35,886 nucleotides of DNA from an uncultured Fidelibacterota bacterium. Lineage in GTDB: Bacteria; Fidelibacterota; Marinisomatia; Marinisomatales; UBA1611. Made by a program: the position numbers and the translations under genes. Under the pieces are notes generated by a model. The model was not told the origin of the DNA. It searched no databases and saw only the letters and a program-made list of their open reading frames with translations. The stretch spans positions 1 through 35,886 of the forward strand of contig CACLYL010000010.1 in the NCBI GenBank assembly GCA_902611135.1, read 5' to 3'. Of this stretch, positions 1 through 9,493 are shown piece after piece. Every line of letters begins with the position of its first letter. The stretch's first letter is position 1.

Positions 1-1
1 A

Positions 2-736
2 AGGCTAGAGGATGGGAAAATAGCTGTTTTAAATAGCTCTGTAAAATTTTTCTACCAAGATGGGAAAATCACCGAAAATAATGATGATTGGCTAGATGAA
101 TATGATGATTTTAAATATGATCAAGATATATCTTCATTTGATGATAGTTATAAATACAAAGGACAAGAAAAAACAAATCAAGCATATTATAAAATATCTA
201 TTTTTGGGGCTGGAGCCACAGCTCTAGGGTTGAAAGATATAAATGGTATTAGTACAGGATCTGCAAATCCAGTACACTTTGGTATTGGTTTTCAATCTCC
301 CTACATAATACTTGGAGCGGTTGATGCGTCCCCAGGAGCATATTTAATGCTTTATGGTTATGATGATAAATATATGGGGAAGGTTAGCGCATATCAAATG
401 GTAGCAAATGGGAGTTTTGATTTAAATCCAATATTTTTCTTCTTCCCAGATTGGTTCCATTTTTGCTTTAATGTGGGATTATCATATAATAACAAGATAA
501 AAGTTGACCCTGGAAGCGAACCTTGGACCGATGGTTCGGTACCGCAAGATAATTTTGGAGGATTTGGATTAAACACAGGCCCTTCTTTTAACTTTTCTTC
601 AAGTACCTTCCCAATGGAGCTACATTTATTTAGTCATATGAATCTAGTTCCACAAAATGGGGAATGGGCTCCTGCTAAAACACCCTTGCTAAATTTTGGC
701 GCAAACATTGTAATTGTTATGAAAAGAGGGAGATGA
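2..736 (+). CDS. C-terminal part of an exported, probably outer-membrane beta-barrel protein (5' truncated)
   Basis: The reading frame is open from the left edge of the window to a TGA at 734-736, so 244 residues of a longer protein are visible; the TTG at 230 is only an internal codon. The first ~60 visible residues form an acidic Asp/Tyr-rich linker. The rest is Gly/Phe/Asn-rich with alternating hydrophobic residues and ends in short beta-strand-like segments, as expected of a porin-like or OM barrel domain. I do not recognise the family. The stop overlaps the next start (ATGA at 733-736), which suggests translational coupling with the T9SS-sorted protein downstream. Function unknown; the barrel call is inference from composition. 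Confidence 0.6.
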   Translation, partial: RLEDGKIAVLNSSVKFFYQDGKITENNDDWLDEYDDFKYDQDISSFDDSYKYKGQEKTNQAYYKISIFGAGATALGLKDINGISTGSANPVHFGIGFQSPYIILGAVDASPGAYLMLYGYDDKYMGKVSAYQMVANGSFDLNPIFFFFPDWFHFCFNVGLSYNNKIKVDPGSEPWTDGSVPQDNFGGFGLNTGPSFNFSSSTFPMELHLFSHMNLVPQNGEWAPAKTPLLNFGANIVIVMKRGR

Positions 737-1662
737 GCATTAAGCATCTTCTTGATAATTTATTTATAATACAACTTTTAATTCCATTATTCTACTCTTT
801 TAGTCAAACTTTATCCAATGGTCAAATTACTTTTAATTTCAATGGGGCGGTAGATGGTAATTTTAATTCAATCACTGAAGATAGCATTCCAACAGGGATA
901 TTAATTAATGAAGAAAATTCAGAAAATTCTCAAATTATTATTGCTGGCATCTCTAATCAAGATGAAAATAGTTTCAGCATTTTCTTATCTGTATTGCAAG
1001 ACACAGTATTTCCTCTTCAAACTAGAACCTGGGAAATACCAGGTCAGGGTAATGAAGATGATCCTTTAAGTCTTGAAGCATTAACAATTTTTTTACCAAA
1101 TATTGATTCTAGTTTTGCAGAGCAAATTTTTGATATAGTGACTGATTCAACAGATCAAAGTGACTCGATAAACCTTGAAGCCATTTTAGAGCAATTTAGT
1201 GATGATTTATATCTTGGCTTATCAGGCGAGCTAGACTTTCATACCGTTAATGATACATTTATTGGTGTAAGCTTTAATATATTTATGGTAAAGCCCGCTT
1301 TTTATTTTCCTCCCCATACTATAAATATTCAGGATGGGCAAATGGACCTAAATTTGGTTCTAAACTCTTCTCTGTTGACTGATAAAAAGGTTAAGGATCA
1401 AAGGATGGCATCCATTAATAGATGTTATCCAAATCCCTTTAACTCAGTGTTAGGTTTAGAACTAAATTTAGGAGAAGTAAATAATTTATTAACAGTATAT
1501 GATATAACGGGAAAAGAAGTCCAAACTCTGCTTCCAAGAAGGCTAAGCCAAGGGAAACATGTAATAAAATGGAATGCTAAAAATTTAACTAGTGGACCAT
1601 ATTTCATTATGATTCAATCTGGGAACACAAAAAAAGTAAGACGAGTGACATATTTAAAATGA
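733..1662 (+). CDS. Secreted protein with C-terminal T9SS (Por) sorting domain
   Basis: This 309-residue protein starts with a hydrophobic export signal (about residues 1-25, ending FSQ). The middle (about 27-215) is beta-rich and Asp/Asn/Ser-rich with no enzyme motif I can name. The last ~80 residues carry the hallmark of type IX/FlgD-like sorting domains: YPNPFN near residue 236, then a VYDITGKEV stretch, a GKHVIKWN stretch and a Lys/Arg-rich end. In the FCB group this domain directs transport across the outer membrane and is then cleaved. The start overlaps the upstream stop and the stop overlaps the DUF971 start, so the three are probably co-translated. Cell-surface or extracellular location is likely; the role is unknown. 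Confidence 0.85.
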   Translation: MSIKHLLDNLFIIQLLIPLFYSFSQTLSNGQITFNFNGAVDGNFNSITEDSIPTGILINEENSENSQIIIAGISNQDENSFSIFLSVLQDTVFPLQTRTWEIPGQGNEDDPLSLEALTIFLPNIDSSFAEQIFDIVTDSTDQSDSINLEAILEQFSDDLYLGLSGELDFHTVNDTFIGVSFNIFMVKPAFYFPPHTINIQDGQMDLNLVLNSSLLTDKKVKDQRMASINRCYPNPFNSVLGLELNLGEVNNLLTVYDITGKEVQTLLPRRLSQGKHVIKWNAKNLTSGPYFIMIQSGNTKKVRRVTYLK

Positions 1663-1970
1663 AAAACAGTATAATTTTAAAATCATATGAAGTTCTTAAT
1701 GATATGATACTACTAAAATGGGATGATGAAACAGAGAGCTTTTTGCATTTAAAAAAAATGAGGGAAAATTGTCCTTGCGCTAATTGCGCCGGTGAAAAAG
1801 ATGTTTTCGGTAATATATATAAGGGACCTAAACAAGTAATTACCGAAAACAGCTATGTACTTAATGGGATGCAACCTATAGGATACTATGCTCTAAGGCC
1901 ATTTTGGGCTGATGGCCATCATTCTGGTATTTATTCATTTGCAATATTGAAAGATTTATCAGAAGGGTAA
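1659..1970 (+). CDS. DUF971 domain protein (gamma-butyrobetaine hydroxylase N-terminal-like)
   Basis: This 103-residue cytoplasmic protein fits the DUF971 fold: a KWDDE segment near residues 20-25, then LRxxCPCAxC-type cysteines (here RENCPCANCAGE, about 35-46), and a C-terminal WADGHHSGIYSF segment (about 83-95). The paired Cys and the HH motif resemble the zinc-binding N-terminal domain of gamma-butyrobetaine hydroxylase, which also occurs alone in many bacteria near Fe-S or ParA/Mrp genes. No such neighbour is visible here. It overlaps the T9SS-sorted gene by four bases (ATGA). The family assignment is firm; the biochemical role is not established. Confidence 0.85.
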   Translation: MKNSIILKSYEVLNDMILLKWDDETESFLHLKKMRENCPCANCAGEKDVFGNIYKGPKQVITENSYVLNGMQPIGYYALRPFWADGHHSGIYSFAILKDLSEG

Positions 1971-2027
1971 TAAGATTAATTTAATGCTTGTTGTTTAATA
2001 TTAAATAACAACTTATGTTAGAGTCCG

Positions 2028-2978
2028 ATGAAACAAGGTTTATTCTTTTTAATTTTACTTTTTTTTTCAAATCTTCTTGCTAAAGAACTAAAAATAGAGC
2101 AAATCTTTTTAGAGGGTTCAATCCTCAACCCTAGAGAAGAAATATCAGGAATGGATTGGTATAAAGAGCATTTGTTTTTATTACCAGAAAATCAAAATAA
2201 CTATTTATATGTTATCCCAAAGAGAGAGATTTATAAATCACTAAATTCTTCAAACAAAATAAAAATCCTACCAAAGAAAAGTAACTTTATTGCTCCAGAT
2301 TATAAACGGTTAATCAAAGGTTTTGAAGGTTTTGAGTCTATAGCTTTTCATAATGATAGATTTTTTATTACCATTGAAGCAAAAGAGAGAGACATAATGA
2401 AATCATATATTATTTGGGGCGAAATAGACGCAAAATCTTTTACTATGAAATCAAAAAAAGAAGACGTTTTAGAAATAAAAACACCTGTGCAAATCAAAAA
2501 CATGACCTATGAAAGTGCCTTAATTTATAAAGATATCGCCTTATTTTTATATGAGGCAAATGGTAAAAATTTGCAAAAAGATGTATTTCAACAAGCCATC
2601 TCTTTGAAAGATTTTTCGATTTCAAATATAAAATTCCCCAATATTGAATATAGAATTACTGATGCTACTAGAATAGATGAAAACAATAAGTTTTGGGCCA
2701 TAAATTATTACTGGCCTGGAGATAAAAAACACCTCAATCCAGTGGAAGATTATTTAAATACATTGCCAAAGTCATCTAATAAAATTGAGAGAATTGTTGA
2801 GTTTGAGATTAAACATAATGAAGTGGTTTTTTCAGGGTCCGAGCCAATTGAATTTAGCTTAGATAATAAAAATTCAAGAAACTGGGAAGGTTTAGTCAGG
2901 TTAGACAATCAGGGCTTTTTAATTGCGACAGACAAATATCCTGAAATGTTATTAGCATTTGTAGAATATAAGTATTGA
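2028..2978 (+). CDS. Secreted beta-propeller-like protein (SdiA-regulated/phytase-esterase-like)
   Basis: The 316-residue product has a clear signal peptide (residues 1-18, ending LLA). The mature part has spaced propeller-like motifs: EISGMDWY (about 38-45), GFEGFESIAFHNDRFF (about 98-113) and a C-terminal NWEGLVRLDNQGFLIATDK segment near 287-305. Such EGL / DNQGFLIATD blades are typical of periplasmic propeller proteins annotated as SdiA-regulated or 'esterase-like activity of phytase'. I see no certain catalytic site. It sits 57 bases after the DUF971 gene and 32 bases before the S1/P1 nuclease gene, so co-transcription with other exported proteins is plausible. Family call is moderate; function unknown. 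Confidence 0.55.
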   Translation: MKQGLFFLILLFFSNLLAKELKIEQIFLEGSILNPREEISGMDWYKEHLFLLPENQNNYLYVIPKREIYKSLNSSNKIKILPKKSNFIAPDYKRLIKGFEGFESIAFHNDRFFITIEAKERDIMKSYIIWGEIDAKSFTMKSKKEDVLEIKTPVQIKNMTYESALIYKDIALFLYEANGKNLQKDVFQQAISLKDFSISNIKFPNIEYRITDATRIDENNKFWAINYYWPGDKKHLNPVEDYLNTLPKSSNKIERIVEFEIKHNEVVFSGSEPIEFSLDNKNSRNWEGLVRLDNQGFLIATDKYPEMLLAFVEYKY

Positions 2979-3010
2979 AAAATGAGAAAGGTTGATTAAA
3001 AAGTTAATCT

Positions 3011-3775
3011 ATGAAAATTAAGTTTAAACATTCACTTTTTATTTTTTTTATAACCGTCCAATTCGTGTTTGGTTGGGGGAAAACTGGCCATCGGATTGTA
3101 GGAGAAATTGCAGAAAATTATTTGACAAAAAATTCTAAACTTCAAATAAAAAAGTTAATAGGTCACCACGACTTATCAAGAATAAGTAACTGGGCAGATG
3201 AAATTAAATCTAATCCTAAATGGGACCATGCCTGGGATTGGCATTATTGCACGATACCTGATGGAGAAAATTATGAAAAGGGCAAACATAAAGGCCAAGC
3301 AGTAGAAAAGGTTCTTGATTTTACCAAAACATTAAAAAGTAAAAAGTCAACTAAAGAGGATAAAGTTATTGCTCTTAAATTTTTAGTCCATCTAATAGGA
3401 GACCTGCATCAACCTCTCCATGTTGGGAATGGGACCGATAGGGGTGGAAATGATGTGAAAGTGAAGTGGTTTGGAGAAGCAACAAATCTTCATAATGTTT
3501 GGGATACCAGACTCATAAACCTTCAAGAGTTAAGTTACACAGAATATTCAAATTACCTTTTATTAAATATAGATTATTCCTTGATTCGAGAATGGCAAGG
3601 AGCTAACATTTTAGAGTTTATTAATGAATCAAAAGAGCTTAGAAAAAGGTGCTACGAATTTAAAGATAGCGACCTCAGTTGGGATTATTTTTACAATAAC
3701 AAGGAACTTCTTGAAAAGAGGCTCATTCAAGGAGGGGTTAGGCTTTCAGGAGAAATCAATAGAATTTTTAAATAG
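3011..3775 (+). CDS. Secreted S1/P1-type zinc nuclease
   Basis: This 254-residue protein degrades single-stranded DNA/RNA or releases 5'-nucleotides in known S1/P1 enzymes. A signal peptide (1-21) would be cut before Trp22, and the new N-terminal Trp is itself a zinc ligand in this family. All nine expected ligands are visible with the family spacing: W22, H27, D63, H78, H127, D131, H137, H161 and D165. It should therefore be an active trinuclear-zinc enzyme of the periplasm or medium. It ends two bases before the convergent gpmA stop. With the nucleoside importer and salvage kinases at 19.9-23 kb it could supply scavenged nucleotides (inference). Confidence 0.93.
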   Translation: MKIKFKHSLFIFFITVQFVFGWGKTGHRIVGEIAENYLTKNSKLQIKKLIGHHDLSRISNWADEIKSNPKWDHAWDWHYCTIPDGENYEKGKHKGQAVEKVLDFTKTLKSKKSTKEDKVIALKFLVHLIGDLHQPLHVGNGTDRGGNDVKVKWFGEATNLHNVWDTRLINLQELSYTEYSNYLLLNIDYSLIREWQGANILEFINESKELRKRCYEFKDSDLSWDYFYNNKELLEKRLIQGGVRLSGEINRIFK

Positions 3776-3777
3776 AT

Positions 3778-4524
3778 TTATTTTGATTTACCTTGTGAAG
3801 CTACCGCATCAGTCTTTTTCTGTATTTCATCTTGGTCACCAAGATAATAACTTGCTATTGGTTTAAGATTTTTGTCAAGATCATATATAAGAGGAACAGC
3901 AGTAGGGATATTATATTTCAAAATCGCATCCTCAGTCATTTGATCAAGATACATTACTAGAGCTCTCAAAGAATTACCATGAGCAACGATTAATACCCTT
4001 TTACTGTTTAAAATATCAATCTTTATGTTATCATGCCAATACGGTAAGAATCTATTTACAGTATCAGCTAAACATTCCGCACTTGGAATTAAAGATGTCT
4101 CTAATTCTTTGTATAACTCATCGTGCTTAGGGTGCCTAGTATCAGACTCTTCAAGTTTAGGCGGCGGGGTTGAATAACTTCTTCTCCAAATCAAAACTTG
4201 ATCATCGCCATATTTTTTTGCTGTTTCTAATTTATTTAACCCTTGTAATGCCCCATAGTGTCGCTCATTTAAGCGCCAATTGTAATGGATTTTAACATCT
4301 TCGATTTTCATAGTATTTAAGCATATCTCCATTGTTCTATTTGCTCGTTGTAAAACCGAAGTGTATACAGTGTCAAAAGAAATGTTTTCCTTCTTCATTA
4401 ACGAACCTGCAGTTTTTGCCTCATTTTTTCCTTTTTTTGTTAGACCGACATCAGTCCATCCTGTAAATCTATTTTCTAAATTCCACTGACTTTCACCATG
4501 CCTTAATAAAACAAGTTTAAACAT
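3778..4524 (-). CDS. gpmA: 2,3-bisphosphoglycerate-dependent phosphoglycerate mutase
   Basis: This 248-residue cytoplasmic enzyme interconverts 3- and 2-phosphoglycerate in glycolysis and gluconeogenesis. It has the RHGE motif with the phospho-accepting His9, the catalytic Glu87 within NERHYG, and the second His182 in AHGNSLRAL. Length and the whole N-terminal block (TGWTDVGLT) match the dPGM family. The ATG at 4524 has a GGAG about six bases upstream. It is monocistronic as far as can be seen: convergent with the nuclease gene on one side and divergent from the TonB-dependent receptor on the other. Confidence 0.97.
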   Translation of the reverse strand: MFKLVLLRHGESQWNLENRFTGWTDVGLTKKGKNEAKTAGSLMKKENISFDTVYTSVLQRANRTMEICLNTMKIEDVKIHYNWRLNERHYGALQGLNKLETAKKYGDDQVLIWRRSYSTPPPKLEESDTRHPKHDELYKELETSLIPSAECLADTVNRFLPYWHDNIKIDILNSKRVLIVAHGNSLRALVMYLDQMTEDAILKYNIPTAVPLIYDLDKNLKPIASYYLGDQDEIQKKTDAVASQGKSK

Positions 4525-4828
4525 TCTAGCTCCAAAGATTATGACAAAATTGTGGTCTATTTTATTTATTTAAAATATTTTTTTATAGAAATAATCATTA
4601 TTTATTAAAACAACCTTTTTAATTTAAATACCTTTTTACTTTTAATATATTTACAGATCTAAGGGCGAAATGTCGGAATATAAATATTTTAAAATCTAGT
4701 GTAAAAATTTTATAACTTAATATCTAACCGGTTTCAAACAGTCTCTTTAAATTTTTTACGTGTACATCCTAATAATTAGTTATTAAATTTCATTGAACTA
4801 ATTACAAAAATACTTAGGAGTATTAAAC
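4525..4828. other. 304-base divergent intergenic region between gpmA and the TonB-dependent receptor gene
   Basis: The region is very AT-rich and holds no credible gene: the longest ATG frame is nine codons. It must carry the promoters of both gpmA (-) and the receptor (+), but I see no -35/-10 pair good enough to place. It contains a short palindrome AACCGGTT (4726-4733) and two CCTTTTTA copies 17 bases apart (4614 and 4631). The receptor's ribosome binding site lies at its right end. Confidence 0.6.
4816..4820 (+). promoter_or_regulatory. Shine-Dalgarno site of the TonB-dependent receptor gene
   Basis: AGGAG lies eight bases before the ATG at 4829. It fixes the receptor start and shows that this genome does use Shine-Dalgarno pairing, which matters for the ATT-start gene at 28999. 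Confidence 0.8.
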
Positions 4829-7618
4829 ATGAATCGATTTAAACGAATCATTTTTATTTTTAATGCCTTAGCCTTTTCTTCAACATTGCTTGCTCAAATG
4901 ACTGTTTCTGGTACAGTATCCGATGCTGTTACTGGTAAATCACTTTCTCAAGTGAATGTTGTCGTTGAAGGAACAAACAAAGGCTCAGCGACAGATAACA
5001 ATGGTAATTTTACTATTGGTAATGTTTCTAATGGCTCAACTATTACCGCTTCAATGATTGGATATACAAGTCTTTCATTGCAAGCATCGACCAATCTTAG
5101 TTTTTCACTACAGCCGAGTCTGATTGAAATGTCTGGATTAGAGGTTCTAGCTTCCAGAGCCGATGAGACAACACCTGTAGCGTACACTAACGTTAGTAAG
5201 GAAGAGATGGAAGTTCGACTTGGTTCTCAAGAAATTCCCATGGTCCTAAATACTACGCCCAGTGTCTACGCTACTCAACAAGGTGGCGGTGCTGGTGATA
5301 CAAGAATAAATGTCAGAGGCTTCAACCAAAGAAATGTAGCAGTAATGATCAATGGAGTACCACAAAATGACATGGAAAATGGCTGGGTATATTGGTCAAA
5401 TTGGGATGGTGTTGGAGATGCAACATCGTCTATCCAAATGCAACGCGGTTTGAGTGCTGTTAACTTGGCTACCCCTTCAATCGGTGGTACTATGAATATC
5501 ATAACTGATCCTGCAGCATTAGAGAGAGGTGGATCATTTAAACAAGAATTAGGTGCAGGGGCGTTTTTAAAATCAACTATCAATTACAACACAGGATTAA
5601 TTGCAGATAAATATGCTTTTAGTTCAACCCTTGTCAAAAAAACAGGTGATGGAATCATTGACGGTAACTGGACAGATGCCTATGCATATTATTTGGGATC
5701 AAGTTATCAAATGAATGATGCGAATCGTTTCGAATTATTTGCTATTGGCGCTCCACAAAGACATGGACAAAATCTATATAAACAAAATGCTTCTGCTTAT
5801 AGTCAGGAGTTTGCAGAAGATGAACTAGGATATACTCCAGAAGCTTTAGATGCTTATACGGAAGCCACTCATGGCGAAGGGGGTCGTTTCTATAGCCAAA
5901 ATTGGAATAACGTAAGTGAATCATACACTGGACAACAATACTGGTATATGTATGGAGCAAGGACTGTAGATAGATATAAAAAAGGTATCCTTAATGAAAG
6001 AGAAAACTTTTTTCATAAACCTCTAGTAAATTTAAATCACTACTTAACTTTTAATGATAAGATGAACTTATCCTCCATCGTTTATTGGTCTGGCGGTTCT
6101 GGAGGAGGTACTGGAACGTACAATAACGATTGTGCTACCTATGACAGCACCTCCGGAGAATGGGTTAAAAATACTGGTTCTAGTGGATTTATTTGGGATT
6201 ATTCTGGTCCTTCAAGGCTAGCTGATTGGGATAGCAATATTGCTATGAATGCAGGAACGGAAGATCGCAAAGGTGGTGTAAAAGAAGCTGGCGAATCACT
6301 TGCCATTTTAAGAAACAGTATAAATCGACAGAACACATATGGAGTCATCTCTAAGTTTAACCTTGACATGAGTGATGCCATTAAACTGCAGTTTGGATTA
6401 GACTGGAGAACAGCAGGAATCGAACATGCTCGCGAAGTTCGTGATTTACTAGGTGGATCATTTTTTACTCGATATGGAAATGCAAATGATCCTGATGGAG
6501 GCGCCGAAGTTGGCTTAGGTGATATTATTGCATATCATAATGAAACTACTGTTGACTGGCTAGGTGTTTTTGCCCAAGGTAATTATAGTTCAGGCCCCTT
6601 ATCAGCCTACGGAATGGCAGGATTCTCTACTATTTCCTACACATATGAAGACCACTTTGCAGCAGACACAGATAGCGATGGAAATACAGTTAACAACTTG
6701 ATTGAAGCTGATCCAATTTCTGCAATGCAGTTCAAGGGTGGTGCTATGTACGATTTAAATGATAATCTTAGTTTATTTGGGAATTTTGGTTTAGTTGAAA
6801 AACCACCAATTCTCGATAATGTAATCGATGAGGATGGTAATAAGGCCGTCAACATAACAAACGAAAACTTTACTAGTTTAGAAGGTGGAGTTAATTATCG
6901 TATGAGCAACATGGCAGTTAAAGCTAATTACTATTTAACTAATTGGAATGATAGAAATCTAACAAAAGCGCTTACCACCGGACAAGGCTCAAGTGGAGAT
7001 ACTGAAATCATCTATTTAACAGGTGTAAATCAAATGCATTCAGGCTTTGAGACAGAAGTTTCATATCAAGTAATGGACATGCTTCGCATCGATGCAGCCG
7101 CTGGTTTTGGAAGTTGGTCTTTTGTTGATGATGCAAGTGGTACATTAAAAGATGAAGCTGGAAACACACTTGGTCAATATAACTATGCACTTAAAGACCT
7201 AAAAGTAGGCGATAGTCCTCAAACATCAATGGCTTTGGGATTGACACTAACTCCAATGGAAGGACTAAGTTTACAAACCTTAGTTAACTACTACGATAAT
7301 AATTTTTCGGATTGGAGCCCTTCAGCTAGAGAGTATGATGAAGGTGATTCACCAGATAGAACGCCGGTATGGATGGCACCATCTTATTCTAAGGTAAATC
7401 TGCATATTAATTATGATTTACCTATGCAACTCGCTGGAACAAACGTAACTGTTTTTGCTCATGTTTTTAATCTATTGGACGCTGTGTATGTACAAGATGC
7501 CACTGATAATAGCAGATATAATGGATACAACGATGATGGTACTCATGATGCATCTAGCGCTGAGGTATTTTTAGGTATTCCTAGATATTTTAATGCAGGC
7601 TTGAAAATTAATTTCTAA
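4829..7618 (+). CDS. TonB-dependent outer-membrane receptor with carboxypeptidase-regulatory-like domain
   Basis: The 929-residue protein has a signal peptide (1-23, ending LLAQ), a CarboxypepD_reg-like beta-sandwich (about 24-100, with VSGTVSDAVTGK and TDNNGNFTI), a plug domain (about 118-235, with INVRGFNQRNVAVMINGVPQ and GGTMNII), and a long 22-strand-type barrel ending in INF. This is the architecture of FCB-group receptors that import large nutrients or siderophore complexes using TonB energy. No SusD-like partner is next to it, so the substrate cannot be guessed; GENGWVYWSNW-like plug features are common in this subfamily. It is a single-gene unit with its own terminator. Confidence 0.95.
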   Translation: MNRFKRIIFIFNALAFSSTLLAQMTVSGTVSDAVTGKSLSQVNVVVEGTNKGSATDNNGNFTIGNVSNGSTITASMIGYTSLSLQASTNLSFSLQPSLIEMSGLEVLASRADETTPVAYTNVSKEEMEVRLGSQEIPMVLNTTPSVYATQQGGGAGDTRINVRGFNQRNVAVMINGVPQNDMENGWVYWSNWDGVGDATSSIQMQRGLSAVNLATPSIGGTMNIITDPAALERGGSFKQELGAGAFLKSTINYNTGLIADKYAFSSTLVKKTGDGIIDGNWTDAYAYYLGSSYQMNDANRFELFAIGAPQRHGQNLYKQNASAYSQEFAEDELGYTPEALDAYTEATHGEGGRFYSQNWNNVSESYTGQQYWYMYGARTVDRYKKGILNERENFFHKPLVNLNHYLTFNDKMNLSSIVYWSGGSGGGTGTYNNDCATYDSTSGEWVKNTGSSGFIWDYSGPSRLADWDSNIAMNAGTEDRKGGVKEAGESLAILRNSINRQNTYGVISKFNLDMSDAIKLQFGLDWRTAGIEHAREVRDLLGGSFFTRYGNANDPDGGAEVGLGDIIAYHNETTVDWLGVFAQGNYSSGPLSAYGMAGFSTISYTYEDHFAADTDSDGNTVNNLIEADPISAMQFKGGAMYDLNDNLSLFGNFGLVEKPPILDNVIDEDGNKAVNITNENFTSLEGGVNYRMSNMAVKANYYLTNWNDRNLTKALTTGQGSSGDTEIIYLTGVNQMHSGFETEVSYQVMDMLRIDAAAGFGSWSFVDDASGTLKDEAGNTLGQYNYALKDLKVGDSPQTSMALGLTLTPMEGLSLQTLVNYYDNNFSDWSPSAREYDEGDSPDRTPVWMAPSYSKVNLHINYDLPMQLAGTNVTVFAHVFNLLDAVYVQDATDNSRYNGYNDDGTHDASSAEVFLGIPRYFNAGLKINF

Positions 7619-7635
7619 GTTAAGTTAAACCAATA

Positions 7636-7667
7636 AATAAAAAAGCCTCTTAGGAGGCTTTTTTATT
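7636..7667. terminator. Bidirectional intrinsic terminator
   Basis: A perfect 14-base inverted repeat (AATAAAAAAGCCTC at 7636-7649 and its complement at 7654-7667) is separated by the loop TTAG. The core AAGCCTC/GAGGCTT stem is flanked by A- and T-runs, so it gives a hairpin plus U-tract in both directions. It lies between the receptor stop (7618) and the convergent stop at 7670 and should end both transcripts. It is the strongest terminator in the window. Confidence 0.93.
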
Positions 7668-7669
7668 TA

Positions 7670-9493
7670 TTAAAAGAATGATGGTACTTCAATATCAAAG
7701 ATTGAAGGTAACTTATCTTCAAATGAAAAGCCCACCATTAAACCAAAGTAGGTCCAATAGGTCTGAACCTCTTTACTAAAAGTAGTGGAGACCCAATTAA
7801 CTTGGGAAGTGATTCCAATATTCATAGGTGTTGGTAAAAGATTATATATTATGGTATAGCCAAAAGTAAAACCATACCCTGGCGAAACTAGACCTCCTCC
7901 AATTCTCAATCCACTTTCCATTGCTTTAGGTATCCAAAACCAGGCCAACCTTGGATCAATTTGCGTTGTAATAAAGTAACTAAGCGTTTGAAAGTTTTCT
8001 TGTAAGCTATCTGATTTAAAGTCATACCAATTAATGTCTATACTTAAATTGATATTCTTATTACTTATTCTAAACATATTTCTGTTGCCAAGCCCAAAAG
8101 TATAATGCATACCAACAATATGGCTATCTAAGGTGGTTTCAATAAAGAACGGTTGGCCTAACGAAAAAGTTAAATATGCTTTTGTTTGTTCAGAATTAAA
8201 TAATGAATCTTGAAGCGCTCGTTTAGCTTCTCTGGCTAATTTTTTAGCCTCTTTCCTTTGTTTTCTAGCTTCTTTTCTACCCTCTTTTGCTTGTTCTTTT
8301 GAAAAGTCTTCTATTTCTTTTGCTTTTCTAACAGCATCTAAAGAGGCTTTTGCCTTTGCCGCTTCCAATCTGGCCTCCTCTGCATCTCTTTCAGCGTCAT
8401 ACATCCTTTCAATTGCTTTTTGTGCTTTCACTTTAGCCATATCCATTTCTTTCTCAAACGATTCAGTATCTTTGGCTAATCCTTCTGCTCTTTTCAAAGC
8501 TTTATTTGCATTTTTAGCAATTCTATTCGCCTCATTTAACGCTTCTTTTGCTTTTAGAACTTCTTGATTTGCTTTTTCAAGAACTTCATTTGCCCTATTA
8601 GCAAATTCTAAAGCTAACTCCAATGATGTAAGATTTTGTAATGTATGATCAATTACCTTTCTACCTGTCCATTCTAAATTATAGGCATATCTGTCAATTG
8701 GCATATATGGTATTATTTTTCTCTCTATTTCTTTCCCTCGCTCATCGATTAAAACTCTAATAGTTTCCTGTTTAGGGCGGTCATGAATAAATTCCTTGGT
8801 ATAAAAAATTTCATTCTTAGAGTTAAAATATTGTATCATTCTCAGGTCAATACCATTTTCCCAAAAAGTTAAATGCCTTCCTACAAAGTTTTTATCAGAA
8901 TCAAAATATGAAGACTCAATAACTTCTGCTGAAAAACTATCACCCTTATATCGTGTGTAATTAAAATTGTAATAAAAATAAATGTAATCCAAATGATCTC
9001 TAAAAGCAATTGCCTTTGGCCTCCCATCATTGCGACTTTTTACATCTGCAATCCAATCTGTCCGGACTAGGCTTAATTGATCAGAAAATAAAAATTCGTC
9101 TAATTGTGAGGCGTTTCCTCTGGTATGAAACTTAACTTTGTATTCAGATCTAAGGCCTGATTTTGACCATAAAAAGTAATAAGTTTCTCTTTCTCTATTA
9201 TTTTTATCAATGGTTGTAACAGTTTTTATTCTTTTTTCTTTGTTAAAAGAAACCTTGTAAAAGGTATCACCTATAAAACTTGCTTCATCACCTTTAAAAT
9301 CTAATACTCTTTTATAGGGGTTCCAGTATCTATAGTACGAAAATTGATTGTCTATGCTGTTTGAGCTTTCTTCGTTTGTTAAAATAATTGTTGGGATGAA
9401 AGAAAATAAAAGGGTTTTAATAATTTTATTGCTCAGGCTAGACCCCAGCTCATTAATAAAATCATTAAAAAGAATAAAGAAAAGCCTGTCCAT
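7670..9493 (-). CDS. Envelope protein with long coiled coil and C-terminal putative beta-barrel
   Basis: A 607-codon frame runs from an ATG at 9493. The layout is a hydrophobic stretch (about 26-39), a beta-rich Tyr/Phe/Asp region (about 45-280) of irregular, MORN-like strands, then a ~150-residue Ala/Glu/Lys helix with heptad periodicity (about 288-436), then an aromatic beta-rich end (about 438-607) that looks like a small outer-membrane barrel. The ATG start overlaps the upstream gene by 61 bases and puts ~25 residues before the hydrophobic core. ATT codons at 9424 or 9421, just after the upstream stop, would instead give a classic signal peptide (MKTLLFSFIPTIILTN). It is the last gene of the dnaG run. 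Family not recognised. Confidence 0.75.
   Translation of the reverse strand: MDRLFFILFNDFINELGSSLSNKIIKTLLFSFIPTIILTNEESSNSIDNQFSYYRYWNPYKRVLDFKGDEASFIGDTFYKVSFNKEKRIKTVTTIDKNNRERETYYFLWSKSGLRSEYKVKFHTRGNASQLDEFLFSDQLSLVRTDWIADVKSRNDGRPKAIAFRDHLDYIYFYYNFNYTRYKGDSFSAEVIESSYFDSDKNFVGRHLTFWENGIDLRMIQYFNSKNEIFYTKEFIHDRPKQETIRVLIDERGKEIERKIIPYMPIDRYAYNLEWTGRKVIDHTLQNLTSLELALEFANRANEVLEKANQEVLKAKEALNEANRIAKNANKALKRAEGLAKDTESFEKEMDMAKVKAQKAIERMYDAERDAEEARLEAAKAKASLDAVRKAKEIEDFSKEQAKEGRKEARKQRKEAKKLAREAKRALQDSLFNSEQTKAYLTFSLGQPFFIETTLDSHIVGMHYTFGLGNRNMFRISNKNINLSIDINWYDFKSDSLQENFQTLSYFITTQIDPRLAWFWIPKAMESGLRIGGGLVSPGYGFTFGYTIIYNLLPTPMNIGITSQVNWVSTTFSKEVQTYWTYFGLMVGFSFEDKLPSIFDIEVPSFF

Noticed and set aside
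230-736. TTG at 230 as the start of the first gene
   Set aside because: The same frame is open back to the window edge with protein-like codons, so TTG is internal and the gene is truncated by the window.
4525-4828. Bacteroidetes-type promoter (TTTG / TAnnTTTG) before the TonB-dependent receptor
   Set aside because: No pair with the right spacing was found, so no promoter is called.
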